64,000 nucleotides of DNA from NCBI GenBank assembly GCA_021773035.1, contig JAJFKU010000038.1, positions 140,125 to 204,124 of the forward strand, written 5' to 3'. The translations under genes were made by a program, and so were the position numbers. Below are positions 40,313-51,665 of this stretch, piece after piece (position 1 is the stretch's first letter; each line of letters begins with the position of its first letter). Source of the DNA: Woeseiaceae bacterium (GTDB lineage: Bacteria; Pseudomonadota; Gammaproteobacteria; Steroidobacterales; Woeseiaceae). A model generated the notes under the pieces. That model was not told the origin of the DNA, ran no database searches, and worked only from the letters and a program-made list of their open reading frames with translations.

Positions 40313-41712
40313 TCGGTAGCGGCAATCTCTATAACGACAGTCCACAGGTACTTGACGAGTTCGATAAATGCGTCCTCGGATATTCGTTCATTGTCGCCGT
40401 GAGCACCGAAACCGCTGTTTATTTCTTCAACGGAGCGCGCCGGCCCGATCCCGTATGACTGCATTCCTTTTGCCCTGACCTGCGCCATGTCGGTTGCTCC
40501 GGTCGACATGATGGGCAAAACCGTTGCTGCCGGGTACATGCGCTTCGCAACACGCTCGAGAGTCTGGAACATCTCGTTGTCGATTTTCGACGGTGGCGCT
40601 GCCGGCCGGTAAATACGTTCAGGAACGATTTCTACTCTTGGGTCGTCGATAACTGCAGCCAGTTTTTCATAGAATTCATCGACGCTTTCGTCGGGCAGCA
40701 TGCGAATATCGAGTATCGCACTCGCCTCGGATGGAATGACGTTCTTCCGGAATCCGGCATCCATGACTGTCGGTGCCACAGAGCTGCGCGAAATCGAGTA
40801 ATGGTAGGGAAACGTCTCGAGAAAATGCTGCTGAATAGCTTCGCTTCTTTGCGGGTTTTCGACGTTGTTGTAGCGATCAGCATCTTCAGCCGTCGATATC
40901 TCTGCGAGTCGTTCGAAGTACGTGCGTGTTGTTTTACTGAAGCGCACCTCGGTTTCCCAGGCACCGGCCCGTGCAACTGCCTGCGCCAGTATCACGACGG
41001 CGTTTTCGAGGGTCGGTTTCGAACCGTGCCCCGGTGTTCCCCGCGCGACCAGCGTTACCCGGCGCGGCATCTTCTCCGTAGTTTCGATACCAACCGTTTT
41101 GACGACGCCGTTTTCGAGGGTATTCTGGCCGCCTTCGGCGAGGCAATACTCGGCATCGATCACATCGAAGTGTTTTTCGACCATGAAATTGATACCGACT
41201 TCAGGTGTGCCCTCCTCGCCGGACTCGGCGAGCAGAATGACATCACGATCCAGCTCAACGCCATAACGCTTCAGCAGCTTGATCACCATCAGACCGGCGG
41301 CAAGATTGTCCTTATCGTCCAGCGTTCCGCGGCCATAAATAAACCCGTCCTCGCGCAGACCACTAAAAGGATCGGCATACCATTTATCTCTCTGCACACC
41401 CACGACATCGGTATGGCCCATCAGCAAAATCGGACGCTTCGACCCATTACCCTTAACGCGCGCAACCAGGTTAGCTCGCGACGGCTCCAGAGCGTAGGTT
41501 TTCGAATCAATGCCTTCGATCGCGAGTGCCATCTGCAGGTAGTCAGTGACCTCGGTTTCGTTCCCGGGCGGATTCGAGCTATCGATCCGGACCAGTTCGA
41601 CCAGGTGGCCAACCGACTCCGCGCCAACCTCCTCCCAGTCGATCAGAAACGATTGCTGGGCGTTGGCTGCCGCCGCCGGCAATCCCAAAAGAGCGAGCAA
41701 AATCAACCTCAT
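40309..41712 (-). CDS. Exported M20-family metallopeptidase
   Basis: The 467-residue product has a signal peptide (cleavage after ANAQQ) and M20/ArgE/DapE-type metal-binding and catalytic motifs: LLMGHTDVV (His and Asp), GRGTLDDKDNLAAG (Asp), ESGEEGTPE (two Glu) and GAHGDNE. It would cleave dipeptides or N-acyl amino acids. Its neighbours (amidohydrolase, esterase, RidA-like proteins, DMT carrier) suggest a peptide or acyl-amino-acid use region, by inference. Confidence 0.9.
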   Translation of the reverse strand: MRLILLALLGLPAAAANAQQSFLIDWEEVGAESVGHLVELVRIDSSNPPGNETEVTDYLQMALAIEGIDSKTYALEPSRANLVARVKGNGSKRPILLMGHTDVVGVQRDKWYADPFSGLREDGFIYGRGTLDDKDNLAAGLMVIKLLKRYGVELDRDVILLAESGEEGTPEVGINFMVEKHFDVIDAEYCLAEGGQNTLENGVVKTVGIETTEKMPRRVTLVARGTPGHGSKPTLENAVVILAQAVARAGAWETEVRFSKTTRTYFERLAEISTAEDADRYNNVENPQRSEAIQQHFLETFPYHYSISRSSVAPTVMDAGFRKNVIPSEASAILDIRMLPDESVDEFYEKLAAVIDDPRVEIVPERIYRPAAPPSKIDNEMFQTLERVAKRMYPAATVLPIMSTGATDMAQVRAKGMQSYGIGPARSVEEINSGFGAHGDNERISEDAFIELVKYLWTVVIEIAATE

Positions 41713-41859
41713 AGTAGTGTTCTCGTGACATCGGAAGGACTCGGAGACCCGATCTTATCGCAATTCGCCGCCTGCACGGGTATCGATACTGGGCTAGAAT
41801 GCCGCAACAATACGCCGGCCAAATAATTCCAACCAAACACACCGGCAACAGGGGGTCAG

Positions 41860-42270
41860 ATGAACAAGAAGTTTCTCATTTCAACAGTCGCGGTTTTCGT
41901 TGTCTGGATGCTGGGCAGTTTCATGGTGCACGCGCTGTGGCTGCAGTCTACCTACGACACTATGACTAATATGATGCGTCCCATGGCCGAGCAGGAATCG
42001 TTGTTTCCATTCATGCTGATCGCTCATCTAATGATGGCCGGTGCTTTCGTCTGGATTTATCAGCGCGGTAACGAAGACAAACCCTGGCTGCAACAGGGTC
42101 TTCGATTCGGAGTCGCGGTCGCCGTACTGGCACCGATTCCAACCTATATGATCTATTACACCGTGCAGCAAACGCCACCGACACTGGCTATCAACCAGTC
42201 TATTGGTGACACGATAGTCGTCGTCGTGGTTGCCCTGGTCGCCGCATTTCTCAACAGAAAACCGGCGTAA
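41860..42270 (+). CDS. Small membrane protein of unknown function
   Basis: The 136-residue product has four transmembrane segments, the first MNKKFLISTVAVFVVWMLGSFMVH, and a short loop with two Met-rich stretches (YDTMTNMMRPM). I do not recognise a family. GGGGG lies just before the ATG at 41860. It converges with galU, the stop codons being adjacent. Confidence 0.7.
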   Translation: MNKKFLISTVAVFVVWMLGSFMVHALWLQSTYDTMTNMMRPMAEQESLFPFMLIAHLMMAGAFVWIYQRGNEDKPWLQQGLRFGVAVAVLAPIPTYMIYYTVQQTPPTLAINQSIGDTIVVVVVALVAAFLNRKPA

Positions 42271-43143
42271 CTACTGGTCCGCGAGCACCTGTTGCAGGTG
42301 TTCGCGGAATCTCTCTCCGGTGGCCGGATGGTTTAATCCGTAGGCAACGGTTGCCTGCAGGTAACCAAGTTTGCTGCCGCAGTCGTAGCGCACACCGTCG
42401 AACGAGTGAGCGTAGACCGGCGACTCGCCGAGCAGTGCCGCAATGCCGTCCGTCAGCTGAATCTCTCCGCCCGCGCCCTGACCGATGGTCTCCAGCTTAC
42501 TGAAGATGTCGCCGGACAGCAGGTAGCGACCAACCACAGCCGAGTTCGACGGCGCATCTTCCGGCTTGGGCTTCTCGACAATGCGGGTAATTCGATTGCC
42601 GTCTTTTTCGTCGATGGCCACGATGCCGTAGCTGGAAGTACTCTGCCGCGGTACGGTCTCTACAGCGATCACGCTGCCGCCATGACTCGAGTATTCGTCC
42701 GCCATCTGCGAAAGACAGCCGGGGTTCCCTGCTATCAGATCGTCGGCAAGATGCACGAAGAACGGCTCATTGCCGACCGCTGGACGCGCACAGAGAACGG
42801 CATGCCCCAAACCCAGCGGCTCGCCCTGGCGAATGTAGATACAGGAAACGCCGGCCGGCACGATGCCCTGAATCGATTTCAGTAACTCATCCTTGCCCGC
42901 GTCGGTAAGGGCCCGCTCAAGCTCAGCATCCGTATCGAAGTGATCCTCGATCGCTCTTTTTGAGCTGCCTGTTACAAAAATCAGCTTTGTTGCGCCTGCT
43001 TCGATCGCCTCTTCGACCGCGTATTGGATCAGCGGTTTGTCGACGATCGGCAGCATTTCCTTAGGACTGGCCTTGGTAGCCGGCAGGAACCGCGTGCCGC
43101 GACCGGCGACAGGAAACACCGCCGCTCTGACTGCTTGCTTCAT
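42271..43143 (-). CDS. galU: UTP-glucose-1-phosphate uridylyltransferase
   Basis: The 290-residue product has the nucleotidyltransferase signature [39 protein letters not shown] and HLADDLI. It makes UDP-glucose from UTP and glucose-1-phosphate for envelope polysaccharides. Length and motifs are standard. GGAG precedes the ATG at 43143. Confidence 0.95.
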   Translation of the reverse strand: MKQAVRAAVFPVAGRGTRFLPATKASPKEMLPIVDKPLIQYAVEEAIEAGATKLIFVTGSSKRAIEDHFDTDAELERALTDAGKDELLKSIQGIVPAGVSCIYIRQGEPLGLGHAVLCARPAVGNEPFFVHLADDLIAGNPGCLSQMADEYSSHGGSVIAVETVPRQSTSSYGIVAIDEKDGNRITRIVEKPKPEDAPSNSAVVGRYLLSGDIFSKLETIGQGAGGEIQLTDGIAALLGESPVYAHSFDGVRYDCGSKLGYLQATVAYGLNHPATGERFREHLQQVLADQ

Positions 43144-43233
43144 TCACTCGCTCCAGCGATCGTTAACAGGGTCGCATAATAGCCAAGTTGGACCCGTAAA
43201 GTCATGAACCATGTCGCTATGTCGGGCAAAACG

Positions 43234-43262
43234 GGGTCGCGCCGAGATGTTCGGCGCGACCC
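43234..43262 (-). terminator. Rho-independent terminator after the comEA-like gene
   Basis: A 12-bp perfect stem (GGGTCGCGCCGA / TCGGCGCGACCC, loop of five) lies 13 bases past the stop of the minus-strand comEA-like gene. On that strand it is followed by CGTTTTGCCC, a short T-run. The stem strength makes it a good candidate for stopping transcription before galU. Confidence 0.7.
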
Positions 43263-43274
43263 ATCAATTGGCAA

Positions 43275-43550
43275 CTACTTCTTTTTCGCATCCGCTACCT
43301 GTATATCACGGCGATTTCGCTCCACGGTCCGTTCTCCGATACCTTTTACCAGGGACAGATCGTCGACGCTGCGAAACGGCCCGTGCTTCTTCCGGTACTC
43401 AACGATGGCCCTGGCCTTCGCCAGCCCGATACCGTTCAGTTCGGCCGATATTGTCTCGGCATCGGCGGTATTGACATTCACCTGCCCGGCGAGGGACAAA
43501 CCCGGGATCGCTAGCACGGCGAGCGCCGCCGCGATGGTCAGAAATTTCAT
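43275..43550 (-). CDS. ComEA-like helix-hairpin-helix protein
   Basis: The 91-residue product has a signal peptide (cleavage after LSLAG) and a ComEA-type HhH domain ([49 protein letters not shown]). Such proteins bind DNA in the periplasm, classically during uptake, though in many proteobacteria this small form has no proven role. The ATG at 43550 has GGAG six bases upstream. It is followed by a strong terminator. Confidence 0.88.
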   Translation of the reverse strand: MKFLTIAAALAVLAIPGLSLAGQVNVNTADAETISAELNGIGLAKARAIVEYRKKHGPFRSVDDLSLVKGIGERTVERNRRDIQVADAKKK

Positions 43551-43645
43551 CATGCACTCCTTCAGCTTTTGGTTGAAGCCAAGAGCATAGGCGCGACGCT
43601 TGAGATTGACCGCTGACAAAACAGCCGGGTTTCGATGGAAATAGC

Positions 43646-44848
43646 TCAGCTGTTTGTAATGCTGTGCTGCAAGACGGTGTCGAACTGCACCCTGGATGCC
43701 GGTCGCTGCGTTTCCCAGTTACGGCAGCTGGGGCACTGCCATAGCAGACGCTGGCTTGAAAAACCGCATTCCTGACACTGATACCGGGGCGTTGCGCCGG
43801 CCAGCTTCGACAAAGCCTTGCGAACCTTGGCAAGGGCCGCGGTGTTGGATTCGGTATCGCCGCTCGACAGCTGTTGCAATTCGACAAACTCACCGAGCGT
43901 TGGCTCGTTCAGCATGTAGCTTTCCACACAATCGTCGATCACCGGAATACCGCCGAGATCGTTAACGATCGCCGTGTACGCCACCAGGGAACTGCGCTCC
44001 GGATTCTTCTTCAGCAATGCCTGTAGCGCCCGCTCCAGCTCGGCCGTCGCGTCCTCGCGCTCGTAGATCGCGACGATCTCCGGCAGCGCCTCGGCAATCA
44101 GGTAGGTATTCTCATCGATGATCCGGTGGTAGAGCTTCAGCGCGGTCTTGTTGTCATCCGTGTCCCTGGCGATGTGCGCGCGCGTGAGCGCACCCCGCAT
44201 GGTTCTAGGCCGACCGGCCTGCGCTTTTTTTACGAACTGCCGTGCCGACGCGTAGTCTTTCTTCCCGGCCGCCGCCTCAGCCAGCTCGCAGTGATAGTGG
44301 GCTATCTGCAGTGCCAGCGAACGCCCGCCGAGGACCTCAAGACGCTGGCCCGCATCGATGGCTTTCTGCCAGTCCCGCTCCTGCTCGTAAATGCCGCACA
44401 GTGCTTCCAGCGCCTGTACCTGATAGCGGGACCCCTGTGCCAGACGAACAAACAGTTTTTCGGCGCGGTCCAGCAAGCCGGCCCCCAGGTAATCCTTCGC
44501 CAGCGAATAAAGCGCCTGGTCGCGTTGCTCCGAGGCGAGATCGGGCCGGGCAATAATGTTCTGGTGAATTCTGATCGCGCGATCAACTTCTCCGCGACGG
44601 CGAAACAGGCTGCCAAGCGCGAAGTGAGTTTCAATCGTCTTGTCATCAACGCGGACCATGCGCAGGAAATGCTCCAGTGCCTGATCGGTCTGCTCATTGA
44701 GCAGGAAGTTAAGCCCCTTCAGGTAATCGATATTGAGGGGTGGCGGAGCCTCGTCCTCATCACGCTCGCTAAACCTCCCCGTGACCCAGCCGGCTGCAGC
44801 CAACAGAAGAAACAGGCCGGCAAGAAGAAATGCAGACTCAGTCGGCAT
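43646..44848 (-). CDS. lapB: Lipopolysaccharide assembly protein LapB
   Basis: The 400-residue product has one N-terminal membrane helix ([17 protein letters not shown]), nine or so TPR repeats ([27 protein letters not shown]...) and a C-terminal rubredoxin-like metal site (CQECGF...CPSC). LapB (YciM) controls LpxC proteolysis through FtsH. Its ATG overlaps the lapA stop. The order lapA-lapB after ihfB is usual in this class. Confidence 0.95.
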   Translation of the reverse strand: MPTESAFLLAGLFLLLAAAGWVTGRFSERDEDEAPPPLNIDYLKGLNFLLNEQTDQALEHFLRMVRVDDKTIETHFALGSLFRRRGEVDRAIRIHQNIIARPDLASEQRDQALYSLAKDYLGAGLLDRAEKLFVRLAQGSRYQVQALEALCGIYEQERDWQKAIDAGQRLEVLGGRSLALQIAHYHCELAEAAAGKKDYASARQFVKKAQAGRPRTMRGALTRAHIARDTDDNKTALKLYHRIIDENTYLIAEALPEIVAIYEREDATAELERALQALLKKNPERSSLVAYTAIVNDLGGIPVIDDCVESYMLNEPTLGEFVELQQLSSGDTESNTAALAKVRKALSKLAGATPRYQCQECGFSSQRLLWQCPSCRNWETQRPASRVQFDTVLQHSITNS

Positions 44849-45140
44849 CGCTTAACGGCAGGTTTCTCAGGCTGCTGACTTCATTTTCGGACATGCGCAG
44901 GGAACGGCGCAGCATGCGACGTTCGTTGGCGATTTTCAGAGCGTAAAGCCCCATGCAGGCAACACCGAATAGCCAACCGAGCGCGAAAGCGACGGTGAAG
45001 GCGAGAGAAATAGGAGACGTGATTTCCCAGTGCAGCAGCTTCAGGCTGACCTCATCCGGGTTGCCGGCCGTAAACACGACCATCGCGGTGAATAACAGGA
45101 TGACCAGTAACGCGAGGCTGATACGTTTGAGAATAATCAA
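44838..45140 (-). CDS. lapA: Lipopolysaccharide assembly protein LapA
   Basis: The 100-residue product has two membrane helices ([20 protein letters not shown] and [22 protein letters not shown]) and the DUF1049 pattern of LapA (YciS). It works with LapB at the inner membrane. The start is TTG 45140, overlapping the ihfB stop (TTGA); no better start exists in frame. The C-terminal charged helix includes [10 protein letters not shown]. Confidence 0.9.
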   Translation of the reverse strand: MIILKRISLALLVILLFTAMVVFTAGNPDEVSLKLLHWEITSPISLAFTVAFALGWLFGVACMGLYALKIANERRMLRRSLRMSENEVSSLRNLPLSDAD

Positions 45141-45439
45141 TTCTTGATGGGAAAGTGGCGGCTTGAGTTGACCCGCTCGCGCAAATCCTTACCGGGCTTA
45201 AAGTGCGGCACGTACTTGCCTGACAACGCAACGGCTTCGCCGGTCTTCGGATTGCGGCCTATTCGCGGCGGGCGATAGTGCAGCGAAAAACTTCCAAAGC
45301 CCCGAATTTCAATGCGCTGCCCCTTTGCCAGGGAGTCGCTCATCAGGTCCAGCAAGTGTTTCACCGCCAGCTCGACGTCTTTTGCAGGCAGGTGTTTTTG
45401 CTTGCGGGAGATTGCTTCTATTAGTTCTGATTTTGTCAT
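45137..45439 (-). CDS. ihfB: Integration host factor subunit beta
   Basis: The 100-residue product matches IhfB ([67 protein letters not shown]). It pairs with IhfA to bend DNA. The ATG at 45439 has AAAGG ahead. Its place between rpsA and lapA is the standard gammaproteobacterial arrangement. Confidence 0.95.
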   Translation of the reverse strand: MTKSELIEAISRKQKHLPAKDVELAVKHLLDLMSDSLAKGQRIEIRGFGSFSLHYRPPRIGRNPKTGEAVALSGKYVPHFKPGKDLRERVNSSRHFPIKN

Positions 45440-45495
45440 TATACCTTTCGCCGTACCGCTGCTTTAGCGTAACCCACGGATAGTAAAGGTAATAA

Positions 45496-45521
45496 TAGCC
45501 CGGACAAGGTCGTCCGGGCTA
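45496..45521 (-). terminator. Intrinsic terminator hairpin between rpsA and ihfB
   Basis: A 10-bp perfect stem (TAGCCCGGAC / GTCCGGGCTA, loop of six) lies 14 bases past the rpsA stop. On the minus strand it is followed by TTATTACCTTT, and on the plus strand by AGCTTTTTTA, so it could work in both directions. It likely separates most rpsA transcription from ihfB. Confidence 0.75.
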
Positions 45522-45534
45522 GCTTTTTTACTTA

Positions 45535-47217
45535 TTATTTGCTTCCGCCGGACATCTTTTCCTTCAGAAGCTCGCCAAGCGTGGTTCCCACAGGGGCTGC
45601 AGACGAATCAGACTTGTAGCTGCTGACCGCCTCCTGCTCTTCGTGAACCTCTTTCGCCTTGATCGATAGCGCAATCGTGCGACTCTTGCGATCAACATTG
45701 GTGAATTTAGCTTCTACCTCATCGCCGACCTTGATCATCGTTCGCGCATCCTCAACCCGGCCTCGGGCCAGTTCAGAGGCACGCAACGAGCCGAATACGC
45801 CATCGCCGAGGTCCACGGTTGCGCCGCGTGCGTCGACTTCCGAGACGGTGCCGGTAACGATCGTATTTTTCGGATGGGCTGCAAGCCAGGCTGAGAACGG
45901 GTCCTTCTCGAGCTGCTTGATGCCGAGCGAGATACGCTCGCGTTCCGCATCGATAGCCAACACGGCCGCCTCGATCTCCTGACCCTTCTTATAATTACGC
46001 ACGGCTTCTTCGCCAGGGTAGTCCCAGGAAATATCGGAGAGGTGAACGAGACCGTCGATGCCGCCGTCAAGACCGATGAAGATACCGAAGTCGGTGATCG
46101 ATTTGATCTGACCGGATACCTTGTCACTGCGATTAAATGTCGCGGCGAACTCTGCCCACGGATTCGACTTGCACTGTTTGACACCCAGTGAAATGCGGCG
46201 CCGCTCTTCGTCGATTTCGATAACCATGACTTCGACTTCTTCGCCTACCTGCACGACGCGCGCCGGGTTAACGTTCTTGTTGGTCCAATCCATCTCGGAA
46301 ACGTGAACCAGGCCTTCGACGCCGTCTTCGATTTCAACGAAGCAACCGTAGTCAGCGATATTCGTAACCTTGCCGAACATACGGGTCTGCGGCGGATAGC
46401 GGCGAGCAAGATCCTGCCAGGGATCGTCACCGAGTTGTTTCATGCCCAGCGATACACGCTGCCGTTCACGATCGAACTTGAGAATCTTGACGTCGATTTC
46501 CATACCGACCTCAACAACTTCGGACGGATGCTTGACGCGCTTCCAGGCCATATCGGTAATGTGCAGAAGCCCATCGATGCCGCCCAGGTCAACGAACGCA
46601 CCGTAGTCGGTGAGGTTCTTGACAATACCCTTGACGGTGTTGCCTTCCTGCAGCTCTTTGAGCAGTGCTTCCCGCTCGGCGGAGTATTCTTTCTCGACAA
46701 CTGCGCGACGCGATACAACGACGTTGTTGCGACGCTGGTCCAGTTTAATAACCTTGAACTCGAGCTCCTTACCTTCCAGGTAAGCGGGATCGCGAACCGG
46801 ACGAACATCGACCAGTGAGCCCGGCAGGAATGCCCGGACATTGTCGATTTCGACGGTAAAGCCACCCTTAACCCGACCATTGATGACGCCATCGACGACG
46901 GCGCCTTCTTCAAAGGCCTTCTCAAGATCGATCCAGGTACGCGCACGAATCGCTTTTTCGCGGGACAGCTTGGTCTCACCGAAACCGTCTTCAACGGCAT
47001 CCAGCGCGACTTCAACTTCATCGCCAACAGCGAGTTCGGTGTCACGTTTATCGTTCTTGAACTGTTCTTTTGGGATAACGGCCTCAGACTTGAGACCGGC
47101 GCTGACGATGACGACATCGTCATTTATTGCGACAACAATACCGGTGATGATTGAACCCGGCTTTATTTGTTGACTGGCAAAACTTTCTTCAAATAACTCA
47201 GCAAAACTTTCAGACAT
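45535..47217 (-). CDS. rpsA: 30S ribosomal protein S1
   Basis: The 560-residue product has six S1 RNA-binding repeats, e.g. [29 protein letters not shown] and [30 protein letters not shown]. It binds mRNA leaders on the 30S subunit. Length and order of repeats are standard. The gene lies after cmk, as usual in proteobacteria. Confidence 0.97.
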   Translation of the reverse strand: MSESFAELFEESFASQQIKPGSIITGIVVAINDDVVIVSAGLKSEAVIPKEQFKNDKRDTELAVGDEVEVALDAVEDGFGETKLSREKAIRARTWIDLEKAFEEGAVVDGVINGRVKGGFTVEIDNVRAFLPGSLVDVRPVRDPAYLEGKELEFKVIKLDQRRNNVVVSRRAVVEKEYSAEREALLKELQEGNTVKGIVKNLTDYGAFVDLGGIDGLLHITDMAWKRVKHPSEVVEVGMEIDVKILKFDRERQRVSLGMKQLGDDPWQDLARRYPPQTRMFGKVTNIADYGCFVEIEDGVEGLVHVSEMDWTNKNVNPARVVQVGEEVEVMVIEIDEERRRISLGVKQCKSNPWAEFAATFNRSDKVSGQIKSITDFGIFIGLDGGIDGLVHLSDISWDYPGEEAVRNYKKGQEIEAAVLAIDAERERISLGIKQLEKDPFSAWLAAHPKNTIVTGTVSEVDARGATVDLGDGVFGSLRASELARGRVEDARTMIKVGDEVEAKFTNVDRKSRTIALSIKAKEVHEEQEAVSSYKSDSSAAPVGTTLGELLKEKMSGGSK

Positions 47218-47344
47218 GTTAAAAATCCAAGGAAACTATCGTTTCCACCCTTATCGTCGATAAGCATCCTGCGATCAACGGTCATTACAAAAAAGGAGCG
47301 AACATCCTGTCCGGCCCTATCCATTTACCTTTATGAGAGAGTTC

Positions 47345-48013
47345 CTAGAGTTCTGCGACCCAGTCCAGTGCCGTTTGCGTAACAGCCGCTATGGACTTGC
47401 CGGAGGAATCCAGAATCCTGGCATCCTTCGCCGGCCTTAACGGAGCCACCGATCGCTCGGTATCCCGTCGGTCGCGGTCCTCTATGTCCCGCGAAAGGGC
47501 GGCAAGGCTAACATCGATACCCTTGTCTTTCAACTGCTTATGGCGCCTTCGCGCACGCTCTTCGGCGCTTGCCGTCAGGAATATTTTTAGCGAAGCGCAC
47601 GGAAATACGTGAGTCCCCATATCGCGCCCGTCGGCAACCAGCCCCGGCGGCCTTTCAAAGCCCCTTTGACGCTCCAAGAGTGCCTCACGGACCTGTGGAA
47701 TGGCGGCCACTGTCGAGGCCCCCGCCCCGGTCGATTCGGTCCGAACCAGCGTCGTGACATCCTCGCCCGACAGCCGGATTCGCTCAGAACCATCGTCATT
47801 ACTATCAAACCGGACATCGAGCCCGCGTGCCAGCTCGGCCAGCGTGGCCGCATCGTCCAGACGCACGCCCTTTTTCTGCGCGGAAATCGCTGTCAGCCGG
47901 TACAGCGCGCCGCTGTCCAGCAAATGAAAACCAAGCGCTTCGGCAAGCCGCCGTGCGACGGTACCCTTGCCGGACCCGCTGGGCCCGTCAATTGCAATCA
48001 CCGGCACGGCCAC
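47345..48013 (-). CDS. cmk: Cytidylate kinase
   Basis: From GTG 48013 the 222-residue product has the P-loop [32 protein letters not shown] and [15 protein letters not shown], characteristic of bacterial CMP kinase. GGAGG lies nine bases upstream inside the aroA end, and the two genes nearly touch. A longer in-frame open frame to 48667 overlaps aroA and is not real. Confidence 0.95.
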   Translation of the reverse strand: MAVPVIAIDGPSGSGKGTVARRLAEALGFHLLDSGALYRLTAISAQKKGVRLDDAATLAELARGLDVRFDSNDDGSERIRLSGEDVTTLVRTESTGAGASTVAAIPQVREALLERQRGFERPPGLVADGRDMGTHVFPCASLKIFLTASAEERARRRHKQLKDKGIDVSLAALSRDIEDRDRRDTERSVAPLRPAKDARILDSSGKSIAAVTQTALDWVAEL

Positions 48014-48014
48014 A

Positions 48015-49319
48015 CTAGTTATCCTCCAGCGCGCTGATTTCGACACCGATGGAAGCCATGGAGTCGCAAAATCCCGGAAACGAGGTATCGACCGCCTCGA
48101 CGTCCTCGACGATAACCTCGTCGGACGCCACCGTCCCCGCCATCGCGAGCGACATCGCCACCCGGTGATCGCCATGGCTTTGCACGGTGCCGCCGCTAAA
48201 GCGCCCGCCATGCACGACGGCGCCATCGTCTGTTTCATCGACACGGATACCGAGAATTCGCATGCCAGCGGCCATTGCGGCGATTCTGTCACTCTCTTTA
48301 ACGCGCAGCTCGCCGATTCCCGAAAACACAGTCCTGCCGGTGGCTGCGGCCGCCGCCACGAACAGCACCGGAAATTCGTCGATCGCCAGCGACACAAGGT
48401 CGGCATCCACCGCGCCGCCGCTGAGCCGCGAGGAGCGCACCCGAATATCGGCAACCGGTTCTTTGCCAAGCAGGCCACGATTCTCGAGGCGAATATCTGC
48501 TCCCATACCCTGCAATATGTCAATGACGCCGGTCCGGGTCGGATTGACACCGACGTTTTCGATCCTGATGTCGGCGTTTTCCGCCAGCACCGCGGCCAGC
48601 ATGACGAACGCGGCCGACGACAGGTCCGCAGGCACCGCAACATCCCGGCCATGCAGCGTCTGACCACCCCTGAGGGCGACTGTCCCTGAGGCGGCGCTCA
48701 CCGTCACGCCCATTGTGGTCAGCATGCGCTCCGTGTGATCGCGGGTAACTGCAGGCTCCGTTACCGAACTCGTCCCGTTCGCGTATAGACCAGCCAGCAG
48801 AATCGCCGACTTCACCTGTGCACTGGCCATCGGTAACGTATAGGTTAACGGCTGCAACTCGCCCGAGCCCCGAATCGATAACGGCGGTTTGCCGTCGCGG
48901 CTGTCGATCGTAGCGCCCATCTGCGAAAGCGGTCCGATGATCCGCCCCATAGGCCGCCCGGTAAGTGATTCGTCCCCGGTCAACACACTCGCAAACGGCT
49001 GCCCGGACAACAGACCGGCCATCAGGCGCATCGCCGTCCCCGAATTACCAAGATCGAGTTCCGCCCGTGGTGCCTGAAGACCTCTCAAGCCAACACCGGC
49101 GATGGACATCTCGGTCGGACTTGCCTGCTGAATATCGACGCCGAGCAGGCGCATTGCGGACAAGGTCGCGAGGCAATCTTCGCCGGCCAGAAAGCCGCTG
49201 ACGTCGGTGCGTCCTTCGGCGATACTTCCAAGCATTAAAGCTCGATGAGAAATCGACTTGTCGCCAGGGACGCCAAGCGATGCTTCCCGAACTGCTGATG
49301 GAGTGATTCTGAAGTGCAT
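48015..49319 (-). CDS. aroA: 3-phosphoshikimate 1-carboxyvinyltransferase (EPSP synthase)
   Basis: The 434-residue product has the EPSP synthase motifs [37 protein letters not shown] and [13 protein letters not shown]. It makes the chorismate precursor from shikimate-3-phosphate and PEP. The ATG at 49319 (MHFRIT) is preferred over a TTG at 49337 that overlaps the pheA stop. It follows pheA in the operon. Confidence 0.95.
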   Translation of the reverse strand: MHFRITPSAVREASLGVPGDKSISHRALMLGSIAEGRTDVSGFLAGEDCLATLSAMRLLGVDIQQASPTEMSIAGVGLRGLQAPRAELDLGNSGTAMRLMAGLLSGQPFASVLTGDESLTGRPMGRIIGPLSQMGATIDSRDGKPPLSIRGSGELQPLTYTLPMASAQVKSAILLAGLYANGTSSVTEPAVTRDHTERMLTTMGVTVSAASGTVALRGGQTLHGRDVAVPADLSSAAFVMLAAVLAENADIRIENVGVNPTRTGVIDILQGMGADIRLENRGLLGKEPVADIRVRSSRLSGGAVDADLVSLAIDEFPVLFVAAAAATGRTVFSGIGELRVKESDRIAAMAAGMRILGIRVDETDDGAVVHGGRFSGGTVQSHGDHRVAMSLAMAGTVASDEVIVEDVEAVDTSFPGFCDSMASIGVEISALEDN

Positions 49320-49333
49320 CGACTTAAGACTGA

Positions 49334-50446
49334 TCAACCAACCGCTTTCGGATACGCGCCCAGCACTCTGAACAAGGAACTGGTTTCCTCAAGCTTCGCA
49401 AGCGCTTTCGCAACATGCGAATCCTCTGCATGCCCCTCGATATCGAAGAAAAACACGTAATCCCAGTTCTTACGCCGCGACGGGCGCGACTCAATGCGAA
49501 CCATGTTGATACCGTGTTCAGCCAGCGGCTGCAGCAGGCTGTGCAGAATTCCGGCGCCGCCGGCCGTGTCGCTGGTCGATACCATCAACGTGGTCTTATC
49601 ATCCCCGCTCGACGTGAGCAGGTCGCGACCGACAACGAGAAAACGCGTCGCATTGTCGGCGCGATCCTCTATATTATTGACCATGATCGATAACTCATAG
49701 ACATCCGCAGCAACTTCGGGACCGATTGCCGCGGTCCCGTCTTCGTCGCGCGCTCGTCGCGCGCCGACGGCATTGCTGGACACACCTATGAGCTCGACAT
49801 GTGGCAGATACTCGCGTATCCAGCCGCGACATTGCGCGAGCGACTGTTCATGCGCGCAAATTCGTTCGATATTCTCAAGGCCCGGAAACGTGGCCATCAG
49901 GTGCTGCTCGATCCTGAGCTCGATCTCTCCGGCAATCTTCAGCGGCGAAGTCAGGAACATATCCAGGGTGTTGTTGACCGACCCTTCGGTCGAGTTCTCG
50001 ATGGGTACAACACCGAAGTCCGCAGCACTGGACTCGACTTCCTGGAAGACTTCGTCGATCGTATGAAATGGCAGAGCACGCACCGAATGGCCGAAGTGCT
50101 TGAAGACAGCAGTCTGCGTAAAGGTTCCTTCGGGCCCCAGAAAACCGATCTTCAGGGGCTCCTGCTGCGCCAGGCAGGCAGACATGATTTCGCGAAACAG
50201 GCGCAACATCTCTTCGTCACGCATGGGGCCTTCATTACGCTCAAGCACACCGCGAAGTACTTCCGCCTCGCGCTCCGGGCGATAATAATCGACCGCCGAT
50301 TTAAGCTGACCCTTGGCGACCCCAACCTGCTGCGCGATTGTCGCGCGTTGATTGATGAGCGCCTGCAGGCGCTCGTCGATATCATTGATCTGTTCACGAA
50401 TCTTCGCGAGATCCAGGGGCTGTGCGTCTTTGCCCTTGCCTGCCAT
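49334..50446 (-). CDS. pheA: Chorismate mutase / prephenate dehydratase (P-protein)
   Basis: The 370-residue product joins an N-terminal AroQ-type chorismate mutase (REQINDIDERLQALINQRATIAQQVG), a prephenate dehydratase (IGFLGPEGTFTQTAVFKHFG, IPIENSTEGSVNNTLDMF) and a C-terminal ACT domain (GILHSLLQPLAEHGINMVRIESRPSRR) for feedback by phenylalanine. It makes phenylpyruvate from chorismate. Neither hisC nor tyrA follows it, unlike some relatives. Confidence 0.95.
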   Translation of the reverse strand: MAGKGKDAQPLDLAKIREQINDIDERLQALINQRATIAQQVGVAKGQLKSAVDYYRPEREAEVLRGVLERNEGPMRDEEMLRLFREIMSACLAQQEPLKIGFLGPEGTFTQTAVFKHFGHSVRALPFHTIDEVFQEVESSAADFGVVPIENSTEGSVNNTLDMFLTSPLKIAGEIELRIEQHLMATFPGLENIERICAHEQSLAQCRGWIREYLPHVELIGVSSNAVGARRARDEDGTAAIGPEVAADVYELSIMVNNIEDRADNATRFLVVGRDLLTSSGDDKTTLMVSTSDTAGGAGILHSLLQPLAEHGINMVRIESRPSRRKNWDYVFFFDIEGHAEDSHVAKALAKLEETSSLFRVLGAYPKAVG

Positions 50447-50483
50447 TGCTTACCTGCTCCGAAAACTCAATGGAATCTTGAGG

Positions 50484-51659
50484 TTATACAGGCTTACCGA
50501 GATTTCGCAACGTCAGAACGCCCTCGATAGCGCCGATCTGCGCGAGCAACTCTGGCGTGGGTTCATCATTCACGTCAACGATCGTATAGGCGAGATCACC
50601 GATGGACTTGTTGAGCAGGTCCTCGATATTCAAACCGGCGTTCGCGATGCAGGTCGAAACCTGGCCCACCATATTCGGCACGTTGGCATTCGCCAGCGTA
50701 ATCCGCCAGGAGTCCAGGCGTGGCAGGCGGCTCTCCGGAAAGTTCACTGAGTATCGAATGTTGCCGTTTTCAAGGTAGTCCTTCACGTTCTCGGCGACCA
50801 TGACGGCGCAGTTCTCTTCGGCTTCCGCCGTGGACGCGCCCAGGTGCGGCAAAGCCACAACTTTCGGATGAGCGATGAGTTCCGGCGTCGGAAAATCGCT
50901 GACGAAGGCATGCAGGCCGCCGCTGTCCAGGGCTGCAATCACCGCGGCATTATCAACAACGCCACCGCGAGCGAAATTCACGATGATGCCCCCTGCGTTC
51001 ATCAGGGCGACACGATCGGCGTTAACAATATTGCGCGTCGCATCGATGAGCGGTACGTGTACGGAAACGAAATCCGCCTTCTGAAACAACTGGTCCAGCG
51101 TATCCACATGCTCGACACCGGACGATAGCTGCCAGGCGTTGCGAACCGTAATCCCCGGATCGAAGCCAACTACCTTCATGCCCAAGGCCAGTGCCGCGTT
51201 CGCAACTTCGACGCCAATCGCGCCAAGCCCCAGGACCGCGAGCGTCTTGCCCGGCAACTCGAAGCCGACAAACTGTTTCTTACCTGCCTCGACGGCCTTG
51301 TTCAACGCGTCACCGGTTTCCTGCAACGCAGCTACGTACTCGCTGGCGCGACACAGGTTACGTGCCCCGATCAACATACCGGCAATCGCCAGTTCCTTAA
51401 CCGCGTTCGCGTTCGCGCCCGGCGCGTTAAAAACCGGCACTCCGCGCGCGCTCATGGCATCGATCGGAATATTGTTGGTACCGGCGCCGGCCCGTCCAAT
51501 GGCCACAACGCTGTCGGGCAGGTCCATATCGTGCAGATTCTGCGATCGCACCAGTATGGCATCGGGCCCGGAAATTTCGCTGGCAACCTCGTAGCGCTCG
51601 CGCGGCAAGCGGCGCAGCCCTTCGACGGCGATGTTGTTGAGTGTCAGTACTTTGAACAT
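50484..51659 (-). CDS. serA: D-3-phosphoglycerate dehydrogenase
   Basis: The 391-residue product has the D-2-hydroxyacid dehydrogenase fold (AIGRAGAGTNNIPIDA, LAVLGLGAIGVEVANAALALGMKVVGFDP, NFARGGVVDNAAV, PHLGASTAEAE) and a C-terminal ACT domain (VGQVSTCIANAGLNIEDLLNKS). It starts serine synthesis from 3-phosphoglycerate. Its ATG is six bases from the serC stop, placing the first two serine steps side by side. Confidence 0.93.
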   Translation of the reverse strand: MFKVLTLNNIAVEGLRRLPRERYEVASEISGPDAILVRSQNLHDMDLPDSVVAIGRAGAGTNNIPIDAMSARGVPVFNAPGANANAVKELAIAGMLIGARNLCRASEYVAALQETGDALNKAVEAGKKQFVGFELPGKTLAVLGLGAIGVEVANAALALGMKVVGFDPGITVRNAWQLSSGVEHVDTLDQLFQKADFVSVHVPLIDATRNIVNADRVALMNAGGIIVNFARGGVVDNAAVIAALDSGGLHAFVSDFPTPELIAHPKVVALPHLGASTAEAEENCAVMVAENVKDYLENGNIRYSVNFPESRLPRLDSWRITLANANVPNMVGQVSTCIANAGLNIEDLLNKSIGDLAYTIVDVNDEPTPELLAQIGAIEGVLTLRNLGKPV

Positions 51660-51665
51660 TGGATA

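Noticed and set aside
48014..48667. N-terminal extension of cmk on the minus strand
   Set aside because: The open frame continues upstream into aroA in another frame. Its sequence is not protein-like, aroA is complete there, and cmk has a good start at 48013.
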